Notes: a model not told the origin generated them from the letters alone. Shown: positions 1-10,007, counted from the first letter of the stretch. The stretch is 64,000 nt of DNA from Frigoribacterium sp. VKM Ac-2836 (GCF_013248995.1 NZ_JABRPK010000003.1:154345-218344), one strand, 5' to 3'. Numbers and translations: made by a program.

Positions 1-507
1 ATGACCGGCGACGGCACGAACGACGCCCCGGCCCTCGCCCAGGCCGACGTGGGCATGGCCATGAACACGGGCACCTCGGCCGCCAAGGAGGCCGGCAACA
101 TGGTCGACCTCGACAGTGATCCGACCAAGCTGATCGACGTGGTGCGCATCGGCAAGCAGCTGCTGATCACCCGCGGTGCCCTGACGACGTTCTCGATCGC
201 CAACGACGTCGCGAAGTACTTCGCGATCATCCCCGCCATGTTCGCCGGGGTGTTCCCCGGGCTGGGGCTGCTCAACGTCATGCAGCTGCATTCGCCGGCC
301 TCGGCGATCCTGTCGGCGATCGTCTTCAACGCTCTCGTCATCGTCGTGCTGATCCCGCTGGCCCTTCGCGGGGTGCGGTACCGCCCCGCGTCGGCCTCGC
401 AGATCCTGTCGCGCAACCTGCTGGTCTACGGCCTCGGCGGCGTCGTCGCGCCCTTCGTCGGCATCAAGCTGATCGACCTCGTCGTCAGTCTGCTGCCCGG
501 CTTCTGA
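1..507 (+). CDS. kdpB: Potassium-transporting P-type ATPase subunit B, C-terminal part (5' end outside window)
   Basis: This is the C-terminal 168 residues of the catalytic subunit of the KdpFABC potassium pump. The window opens inside the gene, so the first in-frame ATG is internal. The opening residues [11 protein letters not shown] are the P-type ATPase hinge motif with the Asp pair that coordinates magnesium. Next comes the Kdp-typical [20 protein letters not shown] stretch, followed by the last membrane helices, including [19 protein letters not shown] and the hydrophobic end. The gene lies directly upstream of kdpC, kdpD and kdpE, the usual operon order. It would hydrolyse ATP at the inner membrane face to drive K+ uptake through KdpA, which must lie upstream of the window. 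Confidence 0.97.
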   Translation: MTGDGTNDAPALAQADVGMAMNTGTSAAKEAGNMVDLDSDPTKLIDVVRIGKQLLITRGALTTFSIANDVAKYFAIIPAMFAGVFPGLGLLNVMQLHSPASAILSAIVFNALVIVVLIPLALRGVRYRPASASQILSRNLLVYGLGGVVAPFVGIKLIDLVVSLLPGF

Positions 508-580
508 CCCGTCCCCGCCGACTCGACGGGCACGGCGCCTCCTTCGCTTCTCGCACCACCGTTCCGAAAGAAGAACCGAC

Positions 581-1186
581 ATGAACCTCCGCTCCACGCT
601 CCGCCAGTACGGCGTCGCCCTTCGCGCGATGGTGGTCGCCACCGTCGTGCTCGGCCTCGCCTACACGGCCCTCGTCACCGGCATCGGGCAGCTCGTCGTG
701 CCGGGCCGGGCGAACGGCTCGCTCGTGACCGTCAACGGCGAGACCGTCGGCTCGTCGCTGATCGGGCAGTCCTTCACCGACGCCGACGGCGCCGCCCTGC
801 CCGAGTGGTTCCGGTCCCGCCCGTCGGCCGCCGGTGACGGCTACGACGCGTCCGCCTCGAGCGGCAGCAACCTCGGGCCCGAGAACGACGACCTGGTCGC
901 CGCGATCGAGCAGCGCCGCGCCGACGTGGCGACCCTCGACGGGGTGGATCCGGCCTCGGTGCCGGTCGACGCCCTGACCGCCTCGGGATCGGGCCTCGAC
1001 CCGCACGTGTCGCCCGAGTACGCGTTCGAGCAGGTCGCCCGGGTGGCAGAGGCCCGCTCGCTGCCCGAGGCCACGGTGCGCACGCTCGTCGAGCAGCACG
1101 TCCAGGGACGCGACCTCGGCTACCTCGGCGAACCGACCGTCAACGTGCTCGAGCTCAACGTGGCACTGGCCGGCCTCGGTCGGTGA
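581..1186 (+). CDS. kdpC: Potassium-transporting ATPase subunit C
   Basis: The 201-residue product has the KdpC layout: a short N-terminal tail, one membrane helix at about residues 13-36 (MVVATVVLGLAYTALVTGIGQ), and an extracytoplasmic domain. Family signatures visible are GSSLIGQSF, YFRSRPSA-like WFRSRPSAAGDGYDASASSGSNLGP, the DPHVSPEYA motif, and the C-terminal LGEPTVNVLELNVAL. The subunit stabilises the KdpA-KdpB complex and supports high-affinity K+ binding. It starts with ATG, 73 bases after kdpB, preceded by a purine-rich AAAGAAG site. It lies 12 bases ahead of kdpD, so transcription is probably polycistronic. Confidence 0.97.
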   Translation: MNLRSTLRQYGVALRAMVVATVVLGLAYTALVTGIGQLVVPGRANGSLVTVNGETVGSSLIGQSFTDADGAALPEWFRSRPSAAGDGYDASASSGSNLGPENDDLVAAIEQRRADVATLDGVDPASVPVDALTASGSGLDPHVSPEYAFEQVARVAEARSLPEATVRTLVEQHVQGRDLGYLGEPTVNVLELNVALAGLGR

Positions 1187-1198
1187 CAGGCTGAGCGC

Positions 1199-3730
1199 AT
1201 GAAGCGAGGGCGGTTGCGGGTGCTCCTGGGGGCGGCACCGGGCGTGGGCAAGACGTACACGATGCTCGAAGAGGGAACGCGGTTGCGGTCCGAAGGGGTG
1301 GACGTCGTCGTGGCCGTCGTCGAGACGCACGGGCGACGAGCGACCTCAGCACTGGTCGGCGACCTCGAGGTGGTGCCCCGTCGGACGGTCGGCCACCGCG
1401 GCGTCGCGCTCGACGAACTCGACCTGGAGGCGGTGCTCGCGCGGGCACCCCAGCTCGCGCTCGTCGACGAACTCGCCCACACGAACGCCCCCGGCTCCGC
1501 CCACGAGAAACGCTGGCAGGACGTCGAGACCCTGCTCGACGCCGGCATCGACGTCGTCTCGACCGTCAACGTGCAGCACGTCGACTCGCTCACCGACGTG
1601 GTCGAGCGCATCACCGGGGCGACCCAGCGCGAGACCGTGCCCGACGCCGTGCTGCGCAGCGCCGACCAGGTGGAGCTCGTCGACCTCGCCCCGCAGGCCC
1701 TGCGCGACCGGCTGGCCGAGGGCGTCGTCTACCCGGCCGACCGGGTCGACGCGGCGCTCTCGAACTACTTCCGTCTGGGCAACCTGACGGCCCTCCGCGA
1801 GCTCGCCCTGCTCTGGTTGGCCGACGAGGTGGACAGCGCGCTCAAGGCGTACCGCGACGAACACGGCATCGACAGCACGTGGGATGCCCGCGAGCGCGTG
1901 GTCGTCGCGCTGACCGGCGGGCCCGAGGGCGAGACGCTGATCCGCCGGGGCGCGCGCATCGCCGCCCGCTCGTCCGGCGGGGAGCTCGTCGCCGTGCACG
2001 TCAGCGCCCAGGACGGCCTGCGGCAGGGAGCGCCCGGAGCCCTCGCCGCTCAGCGCGCCCTGGTCGAGAAGCTCGGCGGCACCTACCACCAGGTCGTCGG
2101 CTCGGACGTGCCCCGCGCGCTCGTCGACTTCGCCCGCGGCGTGAACGCCTCGCAGCTCGTCATCGGCGTCAGCCGGCGCGGGCGCCTGGCCGCGGCGCTG
2201 ACCGGCCCCGGCATCGGCTCGACGGTGATCCGCGAGTCGGGCCGCATCGACGTGCACATCGTCACCCACGCCTCGGCCGGGCGCGACCGGGTGCTGCCCC
2301 GACTCGGCGGGGCCCTCTCGCGGCGCCGAGTGGTCGCCGGGTTCGTGCTCGCCCTCGTGGCGGGGCCCCTGCTCACCGCGCTGCTGGCCGGTCACCGCTC
2401 CGAGGACGGCATCGCGGGTACGGTGCTGGTCTTCCAGCTGCTGGTCGTGGTGGTGGCCGTCACAGGGGGCGTCTGGCCGGCCCTACTGGCGGCACTCCTC
2501 TCGGGGGTGACCCTCGACCTCTTCTTCATCGCGCCGATCTACCAGCTGACCATCGCCGAGCCGCTGCACCTGGCGGCGCTCGTGCTCTACGTGCTCAACG
2601 CCGCCATCGTCAGCTACGTCGTCGACCAGGCCGCTCGCCGCAGTCGCGCCGCCGCCCGGGCGCTCGCCGAGACCGAGCTGCTCGCCACGGTCGCCGGCAG
2701 CGTGCTGCGCGGCCAGGACGCCCTGCAGGCCCTGATCGGCCGCACCCGCGAGGCCTTGGGCATGACCCGGGTGCGCGTCGTCCAGGGCGGGGTCGAGCTG
2801 GGGGAGGCGCGGCTCGTCGAGGACGGACGCCCGGCCGGGTCCCCCGAGCAGACCACCACGTCCATCGCCGCGGGAACCGACGCGACCCTCGAGCTGACCG
2901 GACCCGAGCTCCAGGCAGCCGACCGGCGCCTCCTGGACGTCGTCGCCGCCCAGGTCGAGGCGGCCCTCGAGCACTCCGAGCTCAGCCGGGCCGCGGGCCA
3001 GGTCGCGCCGCTCGCCGAGGTCGACCGCATGCGCAGCGCCCTGCTGGCCGCCGTCGGCCACGACCTGCGTCGCCCGCTCGCCGCCGCGACGGCCGCCGTG
3101 AGCGGACTGCGGCAGACCGACGTCACCTGGAGCGACGCCGACCGCGACGAACTGCTGTCCACCGCCCACGAGAGCCTCGACTCGCTCTCGACCCTCGTCA
3201 CCGACCTGCTCGACGTCAGCCGGGTGCAGGCCGGGGCGCTCGCGGTGACGACCACGGACGTCGACCTCGACGAGGTCGTGCTCGGTGCCCTCGACGAGCT
3301 GGGCCTCGGGCCGGCCGACGTCGAACTGGCGCTGCGGGCAACCGTGCCGCCGGTGCGGGCCGACGCGGTCCTGCTGCAGCGCGTGGTCGTCAACCTGCTC
3401 GACAACGCCCTGCGTCACTCGCCGCCGGACGCGAGCGTCCGCATCTCGACGAGCGCCTTCGGCGACCGGGTCGAGTTGCGTGTCGTGGACCGGGGGCCGG
3501 GGGTGCCGGTCGAGCGGCGCGACGAGATCATGGTGGCCTTCCAGCGATTGGGCGACACCGACAACGGCACGGGGCTCGGGCTGGGCCTGGCGCTGAGCAA
3601 GGGGTTCGTCGAGGCGATGGGGGGCACCCTCGCGCTCGACGACACCCCCGGCGGCGGGCTGACCATGGTGGTCGGGCTGCCGGTGGTGCCCGGGCCGTGC
3701 GATGCCGATCGGGTACGGTCGGCCACGTGA
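1199..3730 (+). CDS. kdpD: Potassium sensor histidine kinase KdpD
   Basis: The 843-residue sensor kinase begins with the KdpD ATP-binding domain (Walker A GAAPGVGKTYTM at residues 12-23, then DELAHTNAPG). A universal-stress-protein-like domain follows at about 230-360. Four close membrane helices occupy about 378-490, then a GAF-like region, and a HisKA domain with phosphoacceptor H621 in AVGHDLRRPL. The HATPase domain has an N-box (LLDNALRHS) and a GTGLGLGLALSKG glycine box. It senses K+ limitation or ionic strength and phosphorylates KdpE. It follows kdpC by 12 bases, and its stop overlaps the GTG start of kdpE. Length is near the usual 890 residues. Confidence 0.96.
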   Translation: MKRGRLRVLLGAAPGVGKTYTMLEEGTRLRSEGVDVVVAVVETHGRRATSALVGDLEVVPRRTVGHRGVALDELDLEAVLARAPQLALVDELAHTNAPGSAHEKRWQDVETLLDAGIDVVSTVNVQHVDSLTDVVERITGATQRETVPDAVLRSADQVELVDLAPQALRDRLAEGVVYPADRVDAALSNYFRLGNLTALRELALLWLADEVDSALKAYRDEHGIDSTWDARERVVVALTGGPEGETLIRRGARIAARSSGGELVAVHVSAQDGLRQGAPGALAAQRALVEKLGGTYHQVVGSDVPRALVDFARGVNASQLVIGVSRRGRLAAALTGPGIGSTVIRESGRIDVHIVTHASAGRDRVLPRLGGALSRRRVVAGFVLALVAGPLLTALLAGHRSEDGIAGTVLVFQLLVVVVAVTGGVWPALLAALLSGVTLDLFFIAPIYQLTIAEPLHLAALVLYVLNAAIVSYVVDQAARRSRAAARALAETELLATVAGSVLRGQDALQALIGRTREALGMTRVRVVQGGVELGEARLVEDGRPAGSPEQTTTSIAAGTDATLELTGPELQAADRRLLDVVAAQVEAALEHSELSRAAGQVAPLAEVDRMRSALLAAVGHDLRRPLAAATAAVSGLRQTDVTWSDADRDELLSTAHESLDSLSTLVTDLLDVSRVQAGALAVTTTDVDLDEVVLGALDELGLGPADVELALRATVPPVRADAVLLQRVVVNLLDNALRHSPPDASVRISTSAFGDRVELRVVDRGPGVPVERRDEIMVAFQRLGDTDNGTGLGLGLALSKGFVEAMGGTLALDDTPGGGLTMVVGLPVVPGPCDADRVRSAT

Positions 3731-4449
3731 GCGCCGTGAAGATCCTGATCGCCGACGACGACCCGCAGATCCTGCGGGCGCTCAAGGTGACCCTCGGGGC
3801 GCGGGGCTACGACGTCGTCACGGCGGCCGACGGGCGCGAGGCCCTCGACCTCGCGGCGACCCGGCACCCCGACCTCGTGATGCTCGACCTCGGCATGCCG
3901 CACCTCGACGGGGTCGAGGTGATCACCGGCCTGCGCGGCTGGTCGACCGTGCCGATCCTCGTCGTGTCGGGCCGCACCGACGCCGCCGACAAGGTCGAGG
4001 CGCTGGACGCGGGCGCCGACGACTACGTCACGAAGCCCTTCTCGATGGACGAGTTGCTCGCCCGCATCCGCGCGCAGACCCGCCGGCTGCCGTCGGGCAC
4101 CGACGACGAGCAGCCCGTGGTGACGTTCGGAGACGTGCAGGTCGACCTCGCGGCGAAGACCGTGGTCCGTCGGCCGGCGGGCGAGTCGGTCCGGCTGACG
4201 CCGACCGAGTGGAAGATCCTCGAGCTGCTGCTGCACAGCCCCGACAAGCTGATCTCGCGCGAGACGATCCTGACCGAGGTCTGGGGGCCGTTCCACGCGA
4301 AGGACACCGGGTACCTCCGGCTCTACTTCGCCCAGTTACGGAAGAAGCTCGAACCGGTGCCGGCCGCGCCCCGGCACCTCGTCACGGTGCTCGGCATGGG
4401 CTACCGCTTCGTGCCCGACGGCGACGCGGAGGTCGCCTCGAGCCCGTGA
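3727..4449 (+). CDS. kdpE: Response regulator KdpE (OmpR family)
   Basis: The 240-residue response regulator is read from GTG 3727, which overlaps the kdpD stop (GTGA), so the two are translationally coupled. The receiver domain has the acidic triad D10-D12, phosphoacceptor D54 in VMLDLGMPHLDG, and the TKPFS lysine. The C-terminal winged helix has the OmpR features RLTPTEWKILELLL and a final YLRLYFAQLRKKLEPVP wing with GMGYRF. It would activate kdpFABC transcription when phosphorylated by KdpD. The open frame extends far upstream antisense-like through kdpD, but the homology begins at this GTG. Confidence 0.96.
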   Translation: MSAVKILIADDDPQILRALKVTLGARGYDVVTAADGREALDLAATRHPDLVMLDLGMPHLDGVEVITGLRGWSTVPILVVSGRTDAADKVEALDAGADDYVTKPFSMDELLARIRAQTRRLPSGTDDEQPVVTFGDVQVDLAAKTVVRRPAGESVRLTPTEWKILELLLHSPDKLISRETILTEVWGPFHAKDTGYLRLYFAQLRKKLEPVPAAPRHLVTVLGMGYRFVPDGDAEVASSP

Positions 4450-4579
4450 CCCCGGCACCCCCGACATCCTCACGGTTCCCTAACGCCGGGCGTCACCACG
4501 AGGAGGCGCGCGAGGCCTAACGTGAGAGCGCGCGTGCCTGCACCCCGGCCCGTGCGCCCCGCACGTCCGAGGAGGACCC

Positions 4580-6559
4580 GTGTCCGCGCAACCCGAGTCA
4601 CCCGCCAGGGTCGAACCGTCGACCCGTCCCGAGAACGGCCGGCGGATGCGCAGCTGGTTGCTGCACGGGCTCACCGAGACCGCGGGCACGCACCAGGGCC
4701 CGCACGCCGAGGTGCCCGAGAAGACCCACTCGTGGTGGCGGGTGATGTGCCTGACCGGCGTCGACTACTTCTCGACCCTGGGCTACCAGCCGGCCATCGC
4801 CGCCGTCGCGGCCGGACTGCTCTCTCCTCTCGCGACCATCGTGCTCGTGCTCCTGACCCTGTTCGGCGCGCTGCCGGTGTACCGCCGGGTCGCCCGCGAG
4901 AGCCCCCGCGGCGAGGGGTCGATCGCCATGCTCGAGCGGCTGCTGCCCTGGTGGGGCGGCAAGCTCTTCGTCCTCGTGCTGCTCGGCTTCGCCGCCACCG
5001 ACTTCATGATCACCATCACCCTGTCGGCGGCCGACGCCACCGCGCACGCGGTCGAGAACCCGTTCGCCCCGGCCTGGTTCCACGGGGCCGAGGTGCCGCT
5101 GACCCTCGTGCTCGTCGCGTTGCTCGCCGCGGTCTTCCTCCGGGGCTTCCGCGAGGCGATCGGCATCGCCGTCGTGCTCGTCGCGGTCTTCTTGACGCTC
5201 AACCTCGTGGTGATCGCGGTCTCGCTGTTCCACATCGGCGAGAACCCGGTCGTCATCGGCAACTGGTGGGACGCCCTGACGGCCCAGCACGGCAACCCGT
5301 TCGTCATGGTCGGCATCGCGCTGATCGTGTTCCCGAAACTGGCCCTCGGTCTGTCGGGCTTCGAGACCGGCGTGGCCGTCATGCCGCAGATCACCGGCGA
5401 CGCCACCGACACCCCGGCCAAGCCCGTCGGTCGCATCCGAGGGGCCCGTCGTCTGCTCGCCACGGCGGCCATCATCATGAGTTCGTTCCTGATCCTGTCG
5501 AGCTTCGTGACGACCCTGTTGATCCCACAGGCCGAGTTCCAGGCCGGCGGGTCGGCCAACGGCCGCGCCCTGGCGTTCCTCGCGCACCAGTACCTCGGGG
5601 ACGGTTTCGGCACGCTGTACGACGTCAGCACGATCTGCATCCTCTGGTTCGCCGGGGCGTCGGCCATGGCCGGACTGCTGAACCTCGTGCCGCGCTACCT
5701 GCCGCGCTACGGCATGGCGCCGCAGTGGGCCCGGGCGGTCCGACCGCTCGTGATCGTCCTCACGGTCATCGCCTTCGTCATCACCATCGTGTTCGAGGCC
5801 GACGTGGACGCCCAGGGCGGGGCCTACGCGACGGGGGTGCTCGTGTTGATCACCAGCGCCTCCGTGGCGGTGACGCTGTCGGCGCGCCGGGCGCGCCAGC
5901 GCAAGCGCACCATCGGCTTCGGTGTCGTCGCCCTGGTGTTCGTCTACACGACGATCACCAACGTCGTCGAGCGGCCCGACGGCGTGCGCATCGCCGCGAT
6001 CTTCATCATCGGCATCATCGCCGTGTCACTCGTCTCTCGTGTGCAGCGGTCGTTCCAGCTGCGGGCGACCTCGGTCACCCTCGACGACACCGCTCTCGCG
6101 TACGTTCGCGAGGACGCCGACGAGTACGGCACGATCCGCGTCATCGCTCACGAACCCGGGCGCGAGGTCGCCGAGATCTACAAGAAGAAGTTGATGGCCG
6201 AACGCAAGTACAGCGGCATCCCGCAACGGTCACCCGTGATCTTCCTCGAAGTGCACAAGGGGGACTCCTCGAACTTCGAGGAGGACCTCGTGGTGACCGG
6301 CCACGCCCTGCACGGTTACCGGGTGCTGCGCACCACGAGCGGTGCCGTGCCGAACGCCATCGCCAGCGTGCTGCTGGCGATCCGTGACGAGACCGGCGTC
6401 GTGCCCGACATCTACTTCGAGTGGACCGAGGGCAACCCGCTGTCGAACATGGGGCGGTTCTTCTTGACCGGGGTGGGCGAGGTCGCACCCGTGACGCGCG
6501 AGGTGCTGCGCCGGGCCGAGCCGTCTCGCGGACGCCGCCCCGACGTGCACGTCAGCTAG
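4580..6559 (+). CDS. APC-superfamily permease, probable potassium or amino acid transporter
   Basis: The 659-residue membrane protein starts at GTG 4580 behind a strong GAGGAGG site. The N-terminal 50 residues are hydrophilic, and the transport domain opens with [16 protein letters not shown] and has roughly twelve hydrophobic helices up to residue about 490. The APC layout is clear, with a helix-breaking Gly-rich first segment. The last 160 residues form a soluble cytosolic domain ([28 protein letters not shown] region). K+ importers of the KimA and KUP groups also have a permease core plus C-terminal soluble domain. Position directly after kdpDE suggests a second K+ importer, but amino acid transport cannot be excluded. 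Substrate assignment is inference. Confidence 0.75.
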   Translation: MSAQPESPARVEPSTRPENGRRMRSWLLHGLTETAGTHQGPHAEVPEKTHSWWRVMCLTGVDYFSTLGYQPAIAAVAAGLLSPLATIVLVLLTLFGALPVYRRVARESPRGEGSIAMLERLLPWWGGKLFVLVLLGFAATDFMITITLSAADATAHAVENPFAPAWFHGAEVPLTLVLVALLAAVFLRGFREAIGIAVVLVAVFLTLNLVVIAVSLFHIGENPVVIGNWWDALTAQHGNPFVMVGIALIVFPKLALGLSGFETGVAVMPQITGDATDTPAKPVGRIRGARRLLATAAIIMSSFLILSSFVTTLLIPQAEFQAGGSANGRALAFLAHQYLGDGFGTLYDVSTICILWFAGASAMAGLLNLVPRYLPRYGMAPQWARAVRPLVIVLTVIAFVITIVFEADVDAQGGAYATGVLVLITSASVAVTLSARRARQRKRTIGFGVVALVFVYTTITNVVERPDGVRIAAIFIIGIIAVSLVSRVQRSFQLRATSVTLDDTALAYVREDADEYGTIRVIAHEPGREVAEIYKKKLMAERKYSGIPQRSPVIFLEVHKGDSSNFEEDLVVTGHALHGYRVLRTTSGAVPNAIASVLLAIRDETGVVPDIYFEWTEGNPLSNMGRFFLTGVGEVAPVTREVLRRAEPSRGRRPDVHVS

Positions 6560-6593
6560 CCCCCTGCCCCCGCCCCCCTGCCCCCCGCCCCAC

Positions 6594-6659
6594 GATGAAC
6601 CACTTCGGGGACGAAAACCCGCGCCCCGCGCACGTCTTTCGTCCCCGATGTGGTTCATC
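6594..6659. repeat. 23-bp inverted repeat, palindrome copy 1 flanking the DUF559-type gene
   Basis: The left arm at 6594-6616 (GATGAACCACTTCGGGGACG and three further bases) and the right arm at 6637-6659 are inverted repeats with one mismatch in 23 and a 20-base loop. The right arm overlaps the last codons and stop of the minus-strand gene ending at 6655. It could act as a terminator between two convergent genes. It shares the word GAACCACTTCGGGGAC exactly with the palindrome at 7802-7862, on the far side of that gene. Confidence 0.85.
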
Positions 6660-7704
6660 CGCGTGCACCGTCGAAACGTCGAGCGGCAATGCGTGTCGCC
6701 TCCGCACGCCGTCGCGGGTTCAGCGCCACGTCGGCGTCGTCGAGGAGCGCTGCCAGGAGTCGTGGCTTGACGAGTTCGATGTAGTAGCAGTGGACGACAT
6801 GCCTCACCTCCGGGAGGGCGAGGAGTCGTTTGTCGCGCCGTACTCTGTCGCGCAGTGCCTCCTCAGGCGTTTTCCCGGCGAGCATCGTGGGGTCGGTCAA
6901 CTTGACGAAGCCGTCGAACTCGACCACCGTGCCGGACTCGGCGAGGTAGGCGTCACACCGCGCGACGAACCTCCCGTTCCGGGTGAAGATCCTCTGCAGT
7001 TCGGGGGTGGGGGCACCCAGCTCGTGCAAGACGACCCTGAGAAGCGACTCACCGCCGTTCTCCGCGTGAGGCGACGCGAAGTCGATGACCCGTCGTGCGG
7101 CCCGTCCCCCCGGGTGGTGTGACGGGCCGACCCTGTCGAGGAGGGCAGCGCGGTGTCGCGCGAGGAGGGTGTCGACCGCGGGCCCGGTCCGATGACCGAG
7201 GGGGAGGACGAGCCGACGGAGCACGGCGTCGACGCAGAGCACGGCGTCTGCGAAGTTCGCCGTCCGCGCCGTGTCGACGGCGGTTCGTGCGATCGAGGTC
7301 ACGGGCACGCCGTTCACGAAGGTCACGTCGTCTGCTCCGAGCAGTCCCGGGCGTCGACGAAGCAGCCTGGACCGTCGCACCGCACGTCGTCGCTCGTCGA
7401 TTATCTCTACGAGCGGTTCGTACTGCCGACTCACCTGGGGTAGTCCGTGGAGCGCGACGGCCGAGCGGTGCGACACGACACTCGGTGCCGTGAGGCCGGC
7501 CAGGACGGCTCGGGTCAGGACGACGTGACGCCCTCGCCCGTCGAGCGACAGCCACGTCGAAGTGGGCGTGTAGGCACCCGGGCTGACCCTGGTCATGTGC
7601 CCGCCCTCCACAGCACGTCGCAAGGCTCTGGCCTCGCGTGAGTCGTTGCCGTGCGTCGCGACGAAGTGCAGAGGGCAGGAGAACGGATCGAAGGGTTCGG
7701 CCAT
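6655..7704 (-). CDS. AbiEi-like / DUF559 endonuclease-fold protein
   Basis: The 349-residue protein starts at ATG 7704 (MAEPFDPF). The N-terminal half resembles AbiEi-type antitoxin or transcriptional regulator proteins common in actinobacteria: a short winged-helix-like segment (TRVSPGAYTPT), then SHRSAVALHGLP and VTSIARTAVDTART. The C-terminal half has the DUF559/Vsr-like PDDEXK pattern: an ES..R..L region, GAPTPELQ, an R.D segment (RFVARCDAYL) and VVEFDGFVK, followed by a basic R-DKR helix. A nuclease fold is suggested, but activity is unknown. The gene is isolated between convergent and divergent housekeeping genes and bracketed by two related palindromes, suggesting an independent genetic unit. 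Confidence 0.75.
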   Translation of the reverse strand: MAEPFDPFSCPLHFVATHGNDSREARALRRAVEGGHMTRVSPGAYTPTSTWLSLDGRGRHVVLTRAVLAGLTAPSVVSHRSAVALHGLPQVSRQYEPLVEIIDERRRAVRRSRLLRRRPGLLGADDVTFVNGVPVTSIARTAVDTARTANFADAVLCVDAVLRRLVLPLGHRTGPAVDTLLARHRAALLDRVGPSHHPGGRAARRVIDFASPHAENGGESLLRVVLHELGAPTPELQRIFTRNGRFVARCDAYLAESGTVVEFDGFVKLTDPTMLAGKTPEEALRDRVRRDKRLLALPEVRHVVHCYYIELVKPRLLAALLDDADVALNPRRRAEATRIAARRFDGARG

Positions 7705-7801
7705 GGACCGACCGTGGCGGAGGATGCCGGGCGGCGTACATGCCGTTCGGGCCCGGTGGAGAGTCCTCCTATGAACGCCGGGTGGGGAGGAGGACTGCGG
7801 C

Positions 7802-7862
7802 GAACCACTTCGGGGACCGATGACCGTGGCGGCCGCGGATGTTTCGTCCCCATAGTGGTTTT
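7802..7862. repeat. Inverted repeat, palindrome copy 2 flanking the DUF559-type gene
   Basis: The left arm (7802-7817, GAACCACTTCGGGGAC) and right arm (about 7846-7862, GTCCCCATAGTGGTTTT) are imperfect inverted repeats separated by a GC-rich loop. The left arm is identical to the core of the copy at 6594-6616, and GTTTCGTCCCC precedes the inner part of the right arm in both copies. It lies upstream of both the minus-strand DUF559-type gene and the plus-strand glgX, in their shared promoter region. Confidence 0.7.
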
Positions 7863-7932
7863 CGGGAGGCGCGCGGCGGGGTACGGCGCTCAGCTTGGCC
7901 GCCCGAACCGCTCCTCCTGTACTGCTGGGAGG

Positions 7933-9990
7933 ATGACCGACTCCCGTTCCCTGCCCTACCCCCTCGGCGTGACCCCCCTGCCCGGCGGCGGCGCCCACGT
8001 CGCGGTGTACTCCGAGACCGCCGACCGCGTCTGGTTCTGCCTGTTCGACGACGGGGCCGACGGCGGCACCGAGCGCCGCTTCGAGCTGACGAACCGTACC
8101 GGCCACGTCTTCCACACCGTGGTCGAGGAGGCGCGGGTCGGCTCCCGCTACGGCCTGCGGGTCGCGGGCCCCTGGGACCCGGCGAACGGCCTCCGCCACA
8201 ACGAGCACAAGCTGCTGCTCGACCCCTACGCCACGGCCCTCGACGGCCGGTTCGACTGGGGCCAGGCCGTCTTCGGCCACGACATGGACGAGCCCGACCA
8301 GCGCGACGACACCGACTCGGCCGCGGCCATGCCCCGCAACGTCGTCGCCGACCGCGACTTCGACTGGGGTGACGACCAGCGCCCGCTGACGCCGCTGGAG
8401 GACACCGTCGTCTACGAGGTGCACGTCAAGGGCTTCACGCAGACCCACCCCGACGTGCCGGAGGACATCCGCGGCACCTACGCGGGCATGGGTCACCCCG
8501 CCGCGATCAAGCACTTCACCGACCTGGGCGTCACCGCCGTCGAGCTGCTGCCGACGCACCAGTTCGTGCAGGACAGCCACCTCGAGGAGAAGGGCCTTCG
8601 CAACTACTGGGGCTACAACTCCATCGGCTTCTTCGCCCCCCACGACGAGTACGCGTCGAAGGCGGCGGGCACGAAGGGCGGTCAGGTCGCCGAGTTCAAG
8701 CAGATGGTCAAGGACCTCCATGCCGCCGGCCTCGAGGTGTGGATGGACGTCGTCTACAACCACACGGCCGAGGGCAACCACATGGGCCCGACCATCTCGT
8801 TCAAGGGCATCGACAACGCCGCCTACTACCGTCTGGTCGAGGGTGACGAGGGCAACTACTTCGACACCACCGGCACGGGCAACAGCCTGAACGTCAGCCA
8901 CCCCGCGGCCCTCGGGCTGATCATGGACAGCCTGCGTTACTGGGTCACCGAGATGCACGTCGACGGCTTCCGCTTCGACCTCGCCACGACGCTCACGCGC
9001 CAGGGCGGCGAGGCGAGCGAGCACAGTGCGTTCCTCACGCTGATCCACCAGGACCCCGTGCTGCAGAGCGTCAAGATGATCGCCGAGCCGTGGGACACCG
9101 CCGGGTACCAGGTCGGGGGCTTCCCGGCCGACTGGTCCGAGTGGAACGGCAAGTTCCGCGACGACGTCCGTGAGTTCTGGAACGGCGAGCCCGGCGTGCT
9201 CTCGACCTTCTCCGACCGCGTGCTCGGCAGCCCGGACGTCTACGAGGCCGACCGTCGCTCGCCCCTGTCGAGCGTCAACTTCGTCACCGCACACGACGGC
9301 TTCACCCTCGCGGACCTGACCAGCTACGCCGAGAAGCACAACGAGGAGAACGGCGAGGACAGCCAGGACGGCGAGAGCGACAACAAGTCCTTCAACGGTG
9401 GTGCCGAGGGGCCGACCGACGACCCCGCGGTCAACGAGTACCGCGACCGTCAGCGCCGCAACTTCCTCGGTACGTTGCTGATCAGCGCCGGGGTGCCGAT
9501 GATCCTCGGCGGCGACGAGATCGCCCGCAGCCAGGGAGGCAACAACAACGCCTACTGCCAGGACAGCGAGATCTCGTGGTTCGACTGGGAGCGAGCCGAC
9601 CGCGACCTCCTCGCCTTCACGACCGAGCTGATCACGCTGCGTCGCGAGAACCCGGCCCTGCGCCCCGACTGGTTCCGCTACGCTCCCGAGGTCGAGAGCG
9701 ACGACCACGTGCAGGTGCGCCGTGCCGACGACCACTCGTTCTCGACCGGCGACTGGCAGCAGGGCGAGAACAAGGCGATCACCTTCGTCCTGACGCACAA
9801 GGACGCCGACGCGTTCGCCTACCTCGTCAACGGCTCGACCGCGGTCGTCGAGTTCAACGTGCCCGACGCGCCCCACGGCGAGTGGGAGCTCGCCGCGTCC
9901 AGCGACCCCGGCCAGCAGGTCGAGGGGGCCGTCACGACGCTGCTCGTGCGCGACGCGAGCTTCACGCTGCTGCGGAGCCGCGCCTCCTAG
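7933..9990 (+). CDS. glgX: Glycogen debranching enzyme GlgX (isoamylase family)
   Basis: The 685-residue enzyme hydrolyses alpha-1,6 branches of glycogen limit dextrins. ATG 7933 follows a GGGAGG site. An N-terminal CBM48-like domain (residues about 5-110) precedes a GH13 barrel. The catalytic residues are D349 in FRFDLATTL (nucleophile), E385 in MIAEPWD (acid/base) and D455 in VTAHDGFTL (stabiliser). Other GlgX signatures are VYEVHVKGFT, YWGYNSIGFFAP and the GGDEIARSQGGNNNAYCQD stretch near residues 517-537. The gene stands alone, with a strong hairpin directly downstream. Confidence 0.95.
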   Translation: MTDSRSLPYPLGVTPLPGGGAHVAVYSETADRVWFCLFDDGADGGTERRFELTNRTGHVFHTVVEEARVGSRYGLRVAGPWDPANGLRHNEHKLLLDPYATALDGRFDWGQAVFGHDMDEPDQRDDTDSAAAMPRNVVADRDFDWGDDQRPLTPLEDTVVYEVHVKGFTQTHPDVPEDIRGTYAGMGHPAAIKHFTDLGVTAVELLPTHQFVQDSHLEEKGLRNYWGYNSIGFFAPHDEYASKAAGTKGGQVAEFKQMVKDLHAAGLEVWMDVVYNHTAEGNHMGPTISFKGIDNAAYYRLVEGDEGNYFDTTGTGNSLNVSHPAALGLIMDSLRYWVTEMHVDGFRFDLATTLTRQGGEASEHSAFLTLIHQDPVLQSVKMIAEPWDTAGYQVGGFPADWSEWNGKFRDDVREFWNGEPGVLSTFSDRVLGSPDVYEADRRSPLSSVNFVTAHDGFTLADLTSYAEKHNEENGEDSQDGESDNKSFNGGAEGPTDDPAVNEYRDRQRRNFLGTLLISAGVPMILGGDEIARSQGGNNNAYCQDSEISWFDWERADRDLLAFTTELITLRRENPALRPDWFRYAPEVESDDHVQVRRADDHSFSTGDWQQGENKAITFVLTHKDADAFAYLVNGSTAVVEFNVPDAPHGEWELAASSDPGQQVEGAVTTLLVRDASFTLLRSRAS

Positions 9991-10007
9991 TCGGCGACGC
10001 GAGCGCA

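Noticed and set aside
1..507. Treating the ATG at position 1 as a true start
   Set aside because: It is the methionine inside the P-type ATPase [12 protein letters not shown] motif, so the gene begins upstream of the window.
1879..3726. Long plus-strand frame upstream of kdpE, in another frame of kdpD
   Set aside because: It lies fully inside kdpD in another frame, is arginine-rich without domain similarity, and arises from GC codon bias. Only the kdpE part from 3727 is real.
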